Below are positions 31,758 to 41,279 of a stretch of 48,408 bases of DNA, in pieces (the stretch's first letter is position 1; each line of letters begins with the position of its first letter). This stretch comes from Marinilabiliaceae bacterium (GTDB taxonomy: Bacteria; Bacteroidota; Bacteroidia; Bacteroidales; Marinilabiliaceae). The stretch covers positions 1-48,408 of the forward strand of contig JABUTU010000025.1 in assembly GCA_021443545.1 (NCBI GenBank), read 5' to 3'. The position numbers and the translations under genes were made by a program. The notes below the pieces were generated by a model. It ran no database searches, was not told the DNA's origin, and saw only the letters and a program-made list of their open reading frames with translations.

Positions 31758-33800
31758 ATGCGGAGTCTAATAAAAATCATGTTCTCATTTTTGATGCTTA
31801 TTTCTGGCACATCTCTTATCTATGCTCAGGAGTTTGTAATGCAACAGGTCGGAACGTGGCCTAATATCACTTCATTCACCATCAATCATCGTGCTGATCA
31901 TATTATCATGGTCATGAGACAATCAAAGGGATTGGAACTCGTTTATGAGAGTCGTAAGGAGTCTGGTAATACCTGGTCAGAGCCACAACCCATTGAAGTT
32001 CTTAATAGAAAGATTCAACAAGGAGCTGTCATCGGTGGTCTCTCTTTATCATTCGATGAAAAGACCCTCTATTTTCATTCAAATATTGATGGCGGTAAGG
32101 GCAATATGGATATTTATATGTCGTGCCTGACAACTGAAGGATGGGGTGATCCCGTTGCGATAGAAGAACTGAATTCAGAGTTTGACGATACGTATCCTTC
32201 TATTGCTCCAGGGGCAGAACGAGTCTTTTTCCTCCGTCATCAGGTCATGGCAGATGAGCGCCAGGAGAAAAAGGAGGCTTCGCGAATGACTATGTATCAG
32301 TCTGTTAAAGATGAAAAAGGTAAGTACAGCAGACCATTACCTACTAATAATTCTCTTAATGAAGGTTGGGTTCAGGATGTCACAGTCGGCAAGGATGGAG
32401 CTACAATATATTTCTCAAATAGGGTCGAACGTAAGGAGGTTGCACGTATACTTTTTACACGTGAATTGATGAAGGACTCTTGGCTTTTACCAGAGACTAT
32501 GTTCAGTGATGAAAGTAGCTACGACTATTATCAGGCTCAAGAGGCTAATGGAGAACTCTATATCTTGAGAAGTAATAACAAGAAACAAGATAGGGTTGGT
32601 GGTATATATCATTTTTCTCCAAATCAGCGTTTTCTGTCATCTGCAACAGTAGAAGAGAGAGGTGGTGTCTTTTCGGCAACGACAAGAAAACCTTTGAAAG
32701 CAGATTTGAAAGTATATAATCCAACAACAATGCAACTGCTTGGAGCCTACGAGAGCTATGCTCCGACCGGTGAGTATGATATGTCCAATAGGGAGGACGC
32801 TCACTATTTTGTGGATGTTCGTTCTGAGGGTCATTCCTATGCGAGCTACATGCTTGATTATCCACAGGATGCCAAATCGCTCCTGCCCGAACAGATTGAA
32901 CTGTTCGATACGATTTCGCTCAATGTAGCAGTATATGATAATGAGATATTCCGACCTCTTGAGTCTAAAATCATTGCAGTCAGACAATCAGATAAATCAA
33001 TATTCCGTTCAACAAAGTGTGGTGACGGTATCTATAATTTTAAATTTGCATTGGGAAGCAGTTATAATGTTATTGCAACTACTCCTGGTTTTGACGAGAA
33101 TAAGTTTATGTTTCGTCTCGAAGGTGATATTGTATTCTCTCAGTTTTTGCGTGAGATGCCAATGAGTCCGCAGAAGAAAAACATTCTCTTCAAGATAGTA
33201 GACGCTGAGACCAATAATCCGTTAAACGCATCAATTGTTATCAATAATAGAAATAGAGAGGAGAGAATTGTTGTTGGCCCTGACAAGATGAAGGATGGGA
33301 CAATTGATGTATTGATGAGAGAGGGAGATAAGTATGACGTGACGGTGAGCAGTGTAATAGGTTATTCTTTTGCAACACGGGAAATCGCCGTTAAAGAGGC
33401 AGGAAAGGAGTTGGTTATACCTCTTATTCCTCTACGCTCAAATGTCGCAATCAGTCTTAATAATATCAATTTTGTTTTTGGCTCGGCTGACCTGTTGCCT
33501 GCATCGTATACTGAGTTAGATCGTCTTGTGAAGTTGATGAAGGAGAATCCTATGTTGAAGTTTGAGATATCAGTCCACACTGATAATTCGGGAACAGCTG
33601 CATACAATTTAAAATTGTCGGATATGAGAGCGGTGTCGGTGATAGACTACCTCGTAGAGTCGGGAATATCAATTGGGCGACTTTTACCTAAGGGGTATGG
33701 AATGTCTAACCCCAAAGTCCCAAATACAACGGAGGAGAATAAAGCTATAAACCGCCGTGTAGAGTTTATGCTCATTGAAAGTGAAACAGAAAACAAATAA
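31758..33800 (+). CDS. Exported PD40-like propeller, carboxypeptidase-regulatory-like and OmpA protein
   Basis: A 680-residue envelope protein. Signal peptide to about residue 23. Residues 40-310 contain PD40/WD-type blade motifs (GLSLSFDEKTLYFHSN, TVGKDGATIYFSNR). Two carboxypeptidase-regulatory-like segments follow at about 310-560 (KPLKADLKVYNPTT and DAETNNPLNASIVINN). The C-terminal OmpA domain (about 560-680) has VFGSADLLP and RRVEF and binds peptidoglycan. This order resembles the T9SS subunit PorE, which additionally carries TPRs and is a lipoprotein; neither feature is seen here, so I do not call it PorE. Confidence 0.9.
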   Translation: MRSLIKIMFSFLMLISGTSLIYAQEFVMQQVGTWPNITSFTINHRADHIIMVMRQSKGLELVYESRKESGNTWSEPQPIEVLNRKIQQGAVIGGLSLSFDEKTLYFHSNIDGGKGNMDIYMSCLTTEGWGDPVAIEELNSEFDDTYPSIAPGAERVFFLRHQVMADERQEKKEASRMTMYQSVKDEKGKYSRPLPTNNSLNEGWVQDVTVGKDGATIYFSNRVERKEVARILFTRELMKDSWLLPETMFSDESSYDYYQAQEANGELYILRSNNKKQDRVGGIYHFSPNQRFLSSATVEERGGVFSATTRKPLKADLKVYNPTTMQLLGAYESYAPTGEYDMSNREDAHYFVDVRSEGHSYASYMLDYPQDAKSLLPEQIELFDTISLNVAVYDNEIFRPLESKIIAVRQSDKSIFRSTKCGDGIYNFKFALGSSYNVIATTPGFDENKFMFRLEGDIVFSQFLREMPMSPQKKNILFKIVDAETNNPLNASIVINNRNREERIVVGPDKMKDGTIDVLMREGDKYDVTVSSVIGYSFATREIAVKEAGKELVIPLIPLRSNVAISLNNINFVFGSADLLPASYTELDRLVKLMKENPMLKFEISVHTDNSGTAAYNLKLSDMRAVSVIDYLVESGISIGRLLPKGYGMSNPKVPNTTEENKAINRRVEFMLIESETENK

Positions 33801-33802
33801 TA

Positions 33803-33811
33803 GGGGAGGAG
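33803..33811 (+). promoter_or_regulatory. Strong Shine-Dalgarno sequence
   Basis: GGGGAGGAG lies 5 bases before the ATG at 33817. Most genes here have no Shine-Dalgarno sequence, so this one supports 33817 as the start over the upstream in-frame 33775. Confidence 0.55.
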
Positions 33812-33816
33812 TTGAT

Positions 33817-35892
33817 ATGAAAATTATGAAGAGTTTTATTCTTATACTATTGACAGCTATTTTACTGCTGTCGTCAAATGACCTAAGAGCACAAAAGGAG
33901 TATGAAGTTATTTACGATAACCTATCCAATTTATCACAAGACCAGGCATATTCAAAGTTTTTGAATTATCAGAGTAAATATCCTTATTTCCCTAATGTAT
34001 ACCTACAACTCGGTGTCATCAGTGAGTTGAAGATGATAAATACAGACCCACTTCGGGATATTGAACATACTCAGTATTGGGCAAATAATGCAAAATTGTT
34101 TTTTGGTAATTTTAAGGGGTTTTATAAGGAGAATGATGCTCGGCATAGTGACTTTTATGACAATTTGAGGATTCAAGCTGCGAACCCTGATAAAATCACT
34201 GATGAGGAGGTTATGGCATTTGCTGATAAGCATATGACGTTATGTCGCAATTTCGCAGATAGCACGCTTTTGGTATATAAGGCTCTTGAAGCTTCTAAGA
34301 ATGCTTACAATCGTTGTGTGGTTAATTATCAGCAAATTTGCGATGATTATGAAGATATTAACCAGATGGTGCTGAAGTATGACAATAACTTGAAAGAGCG
34401 CCTTCAGCGTCTCGAGAATGATATTGATGAGTGTATCAAACAATTTGCAGAGTATAAGCGACTCCTGAAGCTACGGCCTATACTCAACTATCGTCAGGTA
34501 TACGATATGAAGGATATTCAGATTTTCCGCCTTGATGGTCTTACTAACTGTGACTTTCTGAATAATCGCTTTGTTATATGGGATTATAAATCGTGGGTCG
34601 CAGAAGTGAACAAAAGGGTGTCGGAAGAAATCATACCATTGCGCAAGCGTGTTGAGCAGCTAAATGCTCAGTTTGAAGCAGGATTGAAGGAGTATCGTCA
34701 AGAGGTAAAACCTCAAGTTCTTGCTCAACCTGTTGTCGATGATAAGTTCGTTTTCCAATTAGGTCATTACGATAACAACTCTTTGGTACGCGACCTCTTT
34801 TCTTATTTAGAGGTGCGTCGTAATTTTATGCTAATGGCTGCCGATTCGCTGGCTTTGGCTACAGATTCGTTGCCATCAATGATGAACCGACGTATGCGTC
34901 ATATCTATAGAATGACAAATTGTTTCAAAGAGTGCAGAAGTAAGCTGGATGTTGTTCGTAATATGGTGACAGAAAAAAAAGTGGCACGTTTCAAAGATTT
35001 CTTCCAGAATAATTATGGTGGGTTTAATGGTATGACTAACTATTACCAAAAGGAGTCGGACCTTCTGATTGGTGTGATGAACAGAACATTAAGGAATTTT
35101 GCTAAGTATATAGCGAATGTTCATGAGCGACAGCAGTTACCAATATATAGTGTTTCAAACTCTAACGGACAAGTACCGTTGTTTATTATTACTGATTCAA
35201 CAAATTTGGCTGACATAAAGGGCCAATACATAACGAAACATTTGGCGCGTGATGTATATGGAAATGTAATGTACGTCGCTGGTGACCGTAAGTTGGCAGG
35301 AAAGCAACAGCCTTTTGTTTCATCTCTCGATTCAAAAGGGTCTGTACGTTGGATTTCAATGATACCTGAAGCACACTCTGTCAGTGCTGTCGCTCTATGC
35401 GGTAATGGTTGTATGGTCCTGACAAATCAGAATGGATCTCCTATAGCCAATATCTACAACGATAAAGGTAAAGTGTCAAGTTATTTTAATGCTCCTGAAG
35501 GAAAACTTGATGCTTTTGTCCATAATAACATAACAGGCAATAGTATAGCAGCTTTCACTTCTTCGGCAAGTGAGGTTACTGTTGTTGCTGTCGACTCACT
35601 ATGCAGTCAATCATTAAGAGTAAAGTTGCCAGAGATAGATTGTGTGAAATCAATACAGGAAGTGAATGGTGATTATATGATAGTCGGACAGTCAAAAGGC
35701 AAGGCGTACGTCATGTTACTCAACGCGAAGTGCGAAATCAAACAGATGAAGAATATTTCTGAAGAGATTGTTTGTGTAGACGAAGTCTTTAAGGCTTCTG
35801 CTCAGGAGATTTGCATCTACGCATCAGATAAAGTCGGAATGCACTACCTGTTTATTATTTCAGACAAACTTGAGATTAATACATCTATATAA
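33817..35892 (+). CDS. Unknown exported protein with helical and beta-propeller-like halves
   Basis: I do not recognise this 691-residue protein. It has a signal peptide (1-25, ending LRAQ). Residues 30-420 are mostly helical and charged (coiled-coil-like stretches such as KERLQRLENDIDECIKQ), with tetratricopeptide-like spacing near the start. Residues 440-691 look like repeated four-strand units with SYFNAPEGKLDAFVH and GDYMIVGQSKG, a propeller-like style. The upstream in-frame start at 33775 lies inside the preceding gene; 33817 has a strong Shine-Dalgarno. Last gene of the operon; no terminator is clear. Confidence 0.8.
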   Translation: MKIMKSFILILLTAILLLSSNDLRAQKEYEVIYDNLSNLSQDQAYSKFLNYQSKYPYFPNVYLQLGVISELKMINTDPLRDIEHTQYWANNAKLFFGNFKGFYKENDARHSDFYDNLRIQAANPDKITDEEVMAFADKHMTLCRNFADSTLLVYKALEASKNAYNRCVVNYQQICDDYEDINQMVLKYDNNLKERLQRLENDIDECIKQFAEYKRLLKLRPILNYRQVYDMKDIQIFRLDGLTNCDFLNNRFVIWDYKSWVAEVNKRVSEEIIPLRKRVEQLNAQFEAGLKEYRQEVKPQVLAQPVVDDKFVFQLGHYDNNSLVRDLFSYLEVRRNFMLMAADSLALATDSLPSMMNRRMRHIYRMTNCFKECRSKLDVVRNMVTEKKVARFKDFFQNNYGGFNGMTNYYQKESDLLIGVMNRTLRNFAKYIANVHERQQLPIYSVSNSNGQVPLFIITDSTNLADIKGQYITKHLARDVYGNVMYVAGDRKLAGKQQPFVSSLDSKGSVRWISMIPEAHSVSAVALCGNGCMVLTNQNGSPIANIYNDKGKVSSYFNAPEGKLDAFVHNNITGNSIAAFTSSASEVTVVAVDSLCSQSLRVKLPEIDCVKSIQEVNGDYMIVGQSKGKAYVMLLNAKCEIKQMKNISEEIVCVDEVFKASAQEICIYASDKVGMHYLFIISDKLEINTSI

Positions 35893-35970
35893 ATCACGTG
35901 TGTAATTTTACGATATTGAATCGTAATAGAATTGTTATATAACTTGTTAGATATTTTGATTTAAAGAGTT

Positions 35971-35978
35971 TAATTTTG
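35971..35978 (+). promoter_or_regulatory. -7 box for the TonB receptor operon
   Basis: TAATTTTG, with TTTG at 35955-35958 (spacing 12) or TTG at 35945-35947 (spacing 23). The leader is about 25 bases. Confidence 0.5.
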
Positions 35979-36009
35979 TTGTGTAGAAAGTAATACAAAC
36001 ATTCATAGT

Positions 36010-38724
36010 ATGAAGAAAAAGTTAAGCGCAGTATTAATTCTGCTTTTCTCGTTTCTATTGAGTGCCGTTGCTCAGACGACGGTTGTAGGAACAGTGGTGG
36101 ATAACGGGACTGGTGAACCTATTCCCGGAGCTAATGTTGTAGAGGTTGGAACAACCACGGGAACTATCTCAGATCTTGATGGTAATTTTAACTTCAAGGT
36201 CAGTAGTGCTTGTCAAATTGAAATCTCTTTCATTGGCTATAAAACGGCAAGTGTTGCAGTCGCAAAAGAAGGGGTTAAGAATAACGTCGGTGTTATTCGT
36301 TTGGACTCCGACTCAAAGGCTTTGGAAGATGTCGTGGTGGTGCAGTCTATAGCTGTGCAACGCAAGACACCTGTTGCCCTTTCTTCTCTTGATGCATCAG
36401 TTATTGAAGAGAAAATAGGTACTCAGGAGTTCCCTGAAGTTCTTAAGTCAACACCAGGTGTTTATGCGACAAAGCAGGGTGGTGGATATGGTGACTCTCG
36501 TATTAATATGCGAGGTTTCTCGTCTGCCAACGTAGCTGTGATGGTTAATGGTGTCCCAATGAACGATATGGAGTGGGGTGGTGTATATTGGTCTAACTGG
36601 ACTGGTCTGACAGATGTGAACCGTTCAATCCAAACTCAGCGCGGACTCGGAGCCTCTAAGATTTCATCTCCTTCAGTGGGTGGTTCTATCAACATAGTGA
36701 CAAAATCTATCGAGTCAAAGGCTGGCGGTCATGTCTCATATTCTGTCGGTAATGACGGCTATCAGAAGATGCTCTTTACTATATCGTCAGGAATGAATGA
36801 GAAGGGCTGGGCTTTCACAGTTCTGGCTGCTAAGACATGGGGTAATGGATATGTTCAGGGTACTGAATTCGAAGGATATAATTGGTTCGTGAATATTGCA
36901 AAGCGTATCAATGACAACCATCAGCTCTCACTGACGGCATTTGGAGCTCCACAATGGCATAATCAGCGTTCAAATTATGATGGTTTGACCATTGTTCAGT
37001 GGCAGCAAGTTAAAAACTATATGGATGGAGAAAGCGCGTATAAGTATAATCCTACTTACGGCTTTGGCAAGAATGGAGAGCGTCTGACATCAGCACGCAA
37101 CGTATACCATAAGCCTCAGATATCACTCAATCATCAGTGGCAGATTTCAGACGATGCAAATCTGTCAACAGCACTATACTCTTCTATAGGCCGAGGTTAT
37201 GGCTATAGCGGTCAGGGTACGTCATCTTCATACTCTAATATGTGGTATGGAGCAAGTAACGGCTCGTTGAATACAACATTCAGAAATGCCGATGGAACTT
37301 TCGCTTACGACCAGATTCAGGAGATGAACGAGAAAAGTGATCATGGTTCAGATATGGTAATGTCTCTCTCTAAGAACTACCATACATGGCTTGGCTTAAT
37401 TTCGAACTATACCAATAACGTAAGTGATCAGCTTAACATATCTGGCGGTGTTGACTTCCGTTGGTATAAGGGTGTGCATACAAATGAGATTAGTGATTTG
37501 TACAATGGCGAATACTTCACTGACTTGCGGTATAGAGCCAATGTTAAGGCTTCCAATAATGCTAAGGCAGCAGACCCTAACTTCAAGTACGAGAAACTTG
37601 GTGTTGGAGATGTAGTCTATCGTGATTATGATGGCTATACTGTCCAGGGTGGTTTGTATGCTCAGGCTGAATATACTCTGAATGATATGAATTTCTTCTT
37701 GTCGGGTTCTGTTTCAAATACGTACTATTGGAGATACGACAGGTTCTATTACGATGATTCTCACGCTGAATCTGATAAACTGAATTTTTGGGGCTACACA
37801 GTTAAAGGTGGTGGAAACTACAATATCAATGAACATAACAATGTTTTTTTTAACGCTGGATACATCAGTCGTGCTCCATTCTTCTCTGGCGGTGCATTCT
37901 TAAGCTCTACAGTTAGCAATGCAACAAATCCTAACGCTGTTAACGAGAAGATAGCTTCATTTGAAGTCGGATATGGCTTCCAAAGCAAATCGTTTACTGC
38001 TCACTTGAATGCATACTATACAAATTGGATTGATAAGACAATGACTCGTAGCGTTGACTACACTAATGCTCAAGGCGAATTTGACCGTTATAGTCTCAAT
38101 ATGGAGGGCGTTAATGCTCGTCATATGGGTGTTGAGATTGATTTTGTTGCTCATCCTGCACAGTGGGTTGATTTTACAGGTATGCTCTCGCTTGGCAACT
38201 GGGTATGGGATTGTAATCCAACAGGTTACTTTTATAACTCAGCTGGTCAACCTGTAGCTGATAGTAAGGGTACTATAGCATCTGGCTTGAAGAGTTCAGA
38301 CCATGCAAAGATGGAACTTATGCTCGACAAGGTTAAGGTGGGTGGTTCTGCTCAGACCACTGCTGCTCTCGGTGCTAAGTTTAAACCAATGAAAGGTCTT
38401 AATATCGGAGTAGACTATAATCTCTATGCTAAGAACTATGCCGACTGGTCGTTCTCTTCAAACGACTTGACAATGAATGGCGTGAAAGTATATGAGTCGC
38501 CATGGAGAATGCCTTCAAGCTGTACGTTTGATGCTAATGCAAGCTATACATTCAACGTGTGTGATAAGATAAGAGCAAGAGTCAGTGGTAATGTTAACAA
38601 CCTGTTCGATCAGGAATATATTGTTGACGCTATGGATGGCTCGAACCACGATTGGAAGACTGCCTATCGTGTTTTCTATGGTTTCGGTCGTACATTCTCT
38701 CTTGCTTTAAAGCTTTCTTTCTAA
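36010..38724 (+). CDS. TonB-dependent outer-membrane receptor
   Basis: A 904-residue TonB-dependent transporter. Signal peptide 1-21, a carboxypeptidase-D regulatory-like domain (24-105, VVGTVVDNGTGEPIPGANV), the plug with INMRGFSSANVAVMVNGVPM and VGGSINIVTKS, then the 22-strand barrel ending in ...FSLALKLSF with a C-terminal Phe. It is not a long SusC-type protein. The downstream gene, 19 bases on, encodes a lipoprotein partner that is not SusD-like. Together they would take up an unknown substrate across the outer membrane, powered by TonB. Confidence 0.95.
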   Translation: MKKKLSAVLILLFSFLLSAVAQTTVVGTVVDNGTGEPIPGANVVEVGTTTGTISDLDGNFNFKVSSACQIEISFIGYKTASVAVAKEGVKNNVGVIRLDSDSKALEDVVVVQSIAVQRKTPVALSSLDASVIEEKIGTQEFPEVLKSTPGVYATKQGGGYGDSRINMRGFSSANVAVMVNGVPMNDMEWGGVYWSNWTGLTDVNRSIQTQRGLGASKISSPSVGGSINIVTKSIESKAGGHVSYSVGNDGYQKMLFTISSGMNEKGWAFTVLAAKTWGNGYVQGTEFEGYNWFVNIAKRINDNHQLSLTAFGAPQWHNQRSNYDGLTIVQWQQVKNYMDGESAYKYNPTYGFGKNGERLTSARNVYHKPQISLNHQWQISDDANLSTALYSSIGRGYGYSGQGTSSSYSNMWYGASNGSLNTTFRNADGTFAYDQIQEMNEKSDHGSDMVMSLSKNYHTWLGLISNYTNNVSDQLNISGGVDFRWYKGVHTNEISDLYNGEYFTDLRYRANVKASNNAKAADPNFKYEKLGVGDVVYRDYDGYTVQGGLYAQAEYTLNDMNFFLSGSVSNTYYWRYDRFYYDDSHAESDKLNFWGYTVKGGGNYNINEHNNVFFNAGYISRAPFFSGGAFLSSTVSNATNPNAVNEKIASFEVGYGFQSKSFTAHLNAYYTNWIDKTMTRSVDYTNAQGEFDRYSLNMEGVNARHMGVEIDFVAHPAQWVDFTGMLSLGNWVWDCNPTGYFYNSAGQPVADSKGTIASGLKSSDHAKMELMLDKVKVGGSAQTTAALGAKFKPMKGLNIGVDYNLYAKNYADWSFSSNDLTMNGVKVYESPWRMPSSCTFDANASYTFNVCDKIRARVSGNVNNLFDQEYIVDAMDGSNHDWKTAYRVFYGFGRTFSLALKLSF

Positions 38725-38743
38725 CAACAAAAGGAATATAGAC

Positions 38744-41143
38744 ATGAATAAATATAGATTGATCATATCGTCGGTAGCTGCGTCAGCATTGGTTTTGTAT
38801 GGTTGCGATTATAACGATGATAATTTCGAAGGTCTGGACGAGATGGTGAAGCAGGCTATGCAGAATACTACAGCTGCAACATACACTCTCACCGCTGATG
38901 ATTATTCTGCAATATCTAAGTACGACCAGAAGTTCGCCTCTGTCAAGTCGAATTGCTTTTTTGATAATGATGCCGATGCTCAAGAGGCTATAGCTAAATT
39001 CGTAGCTGCTAAATACCCAACTGGAGATAACGGAAAGGCTGTCGAAGTAACGTATTGTGTTGCCTCACAGCAGTCGGAGACGGATGCTAATATCAACAAA
39101 GGAATATCTTATACTTTGCTGGACTCTGACTATGCTAATGTTTGGTCGTCAAAAGGTATTGAGGCATCATATCTGACTCCTAAGACTCTATCTTCTATCC
39201 CGTCGATTTTGAAGAGCGCGATGGTTGATGCTCAGTCTGGTGATGTGGTGATGGTTAAGTATAACTACTCAGATCTTGAGCCAGCACTGTCAAATGGCGC
39301 TGTTGCCAATAAGGAGTATTATACTTCATTCGATGAGGGTATTGATGACTGGCAGTTGGTCAACGTCAAGGATGAGTCGAAAGCATGGGCTTTGATGACT
39401 CGAAACGGTGATAGTTATGTGCAGGCTACAGCAAATAAGGCTGAAGGCGAAGTTGAGACATGGCTAATCGCTCCTAAAGTTAACCTCGAAGATGCTTCCT
39501 CAGCTGTTGTGACTATGTCGATTTGTACAGGTTATTATAACGATGCATGTCTTCATGTTCTTGTCTCTAACGATTATGATGGTAAGAATATTAATGCGGC
39601 AACATGGAATGATGTCTCTAAGTCGTTTGCTTACGAACATTCTGCTAAGTATGGTACAACAACCATTGCTGGTGTTGCTGATATCCTCCCATATATTGGA
39701 AGTTCAGTTTACGTCGCTGTCCAATATGTAGGTGATGGCGTTAATAAGAAGACTACGACATTCCAGGTGTATGACTTCTATGTGGGCTCTAAATCGCCGT
39801 ACACGAAGACAACAACTTATTCCGAGAACTTTGAGACGAACAATACCATCGATTTGCTCGTCGCTGCAGGGTGGACTCACGTAGCAGCTGCTAAGGATTG
39901 GCAATTGAAGAAGTATAACGATAATCAGTATCTTCAGGTCTCTGCCTATGGCGCAACTGAGACGAATGTTACTTGGATGGTGACACCTGCAATCGATGTT
40001 CCTAATAATGGTGTCTTTACTTTTGACATCAATGGCGCATATTACGTAGCTGACTGTATGAAGGTATTACTGTCTACAGATTTTTCTGGTGATGTGACAA
40101 GCGCAACATGGGTTGATTATACTGCTGATTGCTATATCCCTCAGGAGAGTAAGTATCTTAGTTCATACGTGAGGTCTGCCTCTTTGAACCTCACTCCTTA
40201 TGCTGGACAGAAGGTTTATGTAGCTTTTAAGTATGAAGGAAGTGATACTGCAACAACGACATATCAAATCGATAATGTTGCTCTCGAGTCGTATTCAGCC
40301 AATGGAGCTAATAAGGCTGCAGCAATATCTGGCTACAATGAACAGGCTATATTCAGTTTTGACGGAGCAGCATGGAGGGAATTAACCGCATCTGATGGTG
40401 CACGTGTCATTGCTTTGCCTATTGACGTTTATAACTCTTTAGGTTATAAGTATCTCAATGCTTCAAATGTTGCAGCAGTAATGCCTAAATATCTTGCTAA
40501 TGAGCACCAATATGCCTCGGAAGATGACGAGATAGTTATTGTCTACATTTCATCATCTAAGGGTAATATCTCATCGGTAAGATACATATTCTCTGCAGAT
40601 GGTTGGGTGACAGCTGCCAATAAGACTGTGACCAGCCAGTTCGTCAAGAGCAATGGTCAGTGGATGTTTAATCCATCAGTTGTCTTGAACTTGACGGCAA
40701 GCAAGAGCCCCGAAGAGGTTGCATTCTACCAGGCATATACTGACTGGGTATGGGAGAATGTTGACCAGAAAAACGGTATCTCTGCAAAGGGACAAGGTTT
40801 TGTTACGTCATATGGCAATAATAACTACTACGATGGTACGTCAGCATATTATACCAATGTAGACTGGCGTCCTTCAGCAGCCAAGACCCAATATCCTTCG
40901 GCTTTTGATGGAATGAGCGATGACCAGATTGTAGAGTTTATGAAGAGTAATTTTATTGAAGTCTCTAAATATGTGCTCGCGATACTCTATCCCAATGCAA
41001 AACCTATCGATGGTGCTGAGGTGACATATACAATAAACTTCGTTATGTACAACGGCTCTAACACAAATTATACAATAGTCTTCAAGGTTGTTGCTCCCGC
41101 TACTTTTGAGTATGTGGATGGCTCTCTGAAGCCTGTTGAATAA
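38744..41143 (+). CDS. Lipoprotein with two choice-of-anchor J-type domains
   Basis: A 799-residue surface lipoprotein. The signal ends in VLYGC (Cys21). After an N-terminal module (about 45-185) come two similar jelly-roll domains: about 190-350 (YYTSFDEGIDDW, WLIAPKVNL, PYIGSSVYVAVQY) and 357-530 (YSENFETNN, WMVTPAIDV, PYAGQKVYVAFKY), matching choice-of-anchor J domains. A further 260-residue C-terminal module is unrecognised. Anchoring motifs in this family may bind carbohydrate or protein. Co-transcribed with the TonB receptor (19-base gap). Confidence 0.87.
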   Translation: MNKYRLIISSVAASALVLYGCDYNDDNFEGLDEMVKQAMQNTTAATYTLTADDYSAISKYDQKFASVKSNCFFDNDADAQEAIAKFVAAKYPTGDNGKAVEVTYCVASQQSETDANINKGISYTLLDSDYANVWSSKGIEASYLTPKTLSSIPSILKSAMVDAQSGDVVMVKYNYSDLEPALSNGAVANKEYYTSFDEGIDDWQLVNVKDESKAWALMTRNGDSYVQATANKAEGEVETWLIAPKVNLEDASSAVVTMSICTGYYNDACLHVLVSNDYDGKNINAATWNDVSKSFAYEHSAKYGTTTIAGVADILPYIGSSVYVAVQYVGDGVNKKTTTFQVYDFYVGSKSPYTKTTTYSENFETNNTIDLLVAAGWTHVAAAKDWQLKKYNDNQYLQVSAYGATETNVTWMVTPAIDVPNNGVFTFDINGAYYVADCMKVLLSTDFSGDVTSATWVDYTADCYIPQESKYLSSYVRSASLNLTPYAGQKVYVAFKYEGSDTATTTYQIDNVALESYSANGANKAAAISGYNEQAIFSFDGAAWRELTASDGARVIALPIDVYNSLGYKYLNASNVAAVMPKYLANEHQYASEDDEIVIVYISSSKGNISSVRYIFSADGWVTAANKTVTSQFVKSNGQWMFNPSVVLNLTASKSPEEVAFYQAYTDWVWENVDQKNGISAKGQGFVTSYGNNNYYDGTSAYYTNVDWRPSAAKTQYPSAFDGMSDDQIVEFMKSNFIEVSKYVLAILYPNAKPIDGAEVTYTINFVMYNGSNTNYTIVFKVVAPATFEYVDGSLKPVE

Positions 41144-41162
41144 AAGTTATTTCATTTATTCG

Positions 41163-41202
41163 GAGGACGTACCATATCGATTGTGGTGCGTTCTCTTTTT
41201 TT
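41163..41202 (+). terminator. Intrinsic terminator of the TonB receptor operon
   Basis: A 12-bp stem GAGGACGTACCA (41163-41174) with TGGTGCGTTCTC (41184-41195), containing G-U pairs, followed by seven T. Confidence 0.9.
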
Positions 41203-41250
41203 GTCATTTTTTATGCAATCATTCTGAAGTGTGAAAGTTCCTATCTTTTG

Positions 41251-41258
41251 TAAATTTG
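41251..41258 (+). promoter_or_regulatory. -7 box for the methyltransferase gene
   Basis: TAAATTTG is 22 bases before the ATG at 41280; no -33 element is clear. Confidence 0.45.
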
Positions 41259-41279
41259 CAAGCGAAAAAAGTTTGAAAA

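Noticed and set aside
31758-33800. Calling the OmpA protein PorE of a type IX secretion system
   Set aside because: No TPR part, no lipobox, and no other T9SS gene in the window.
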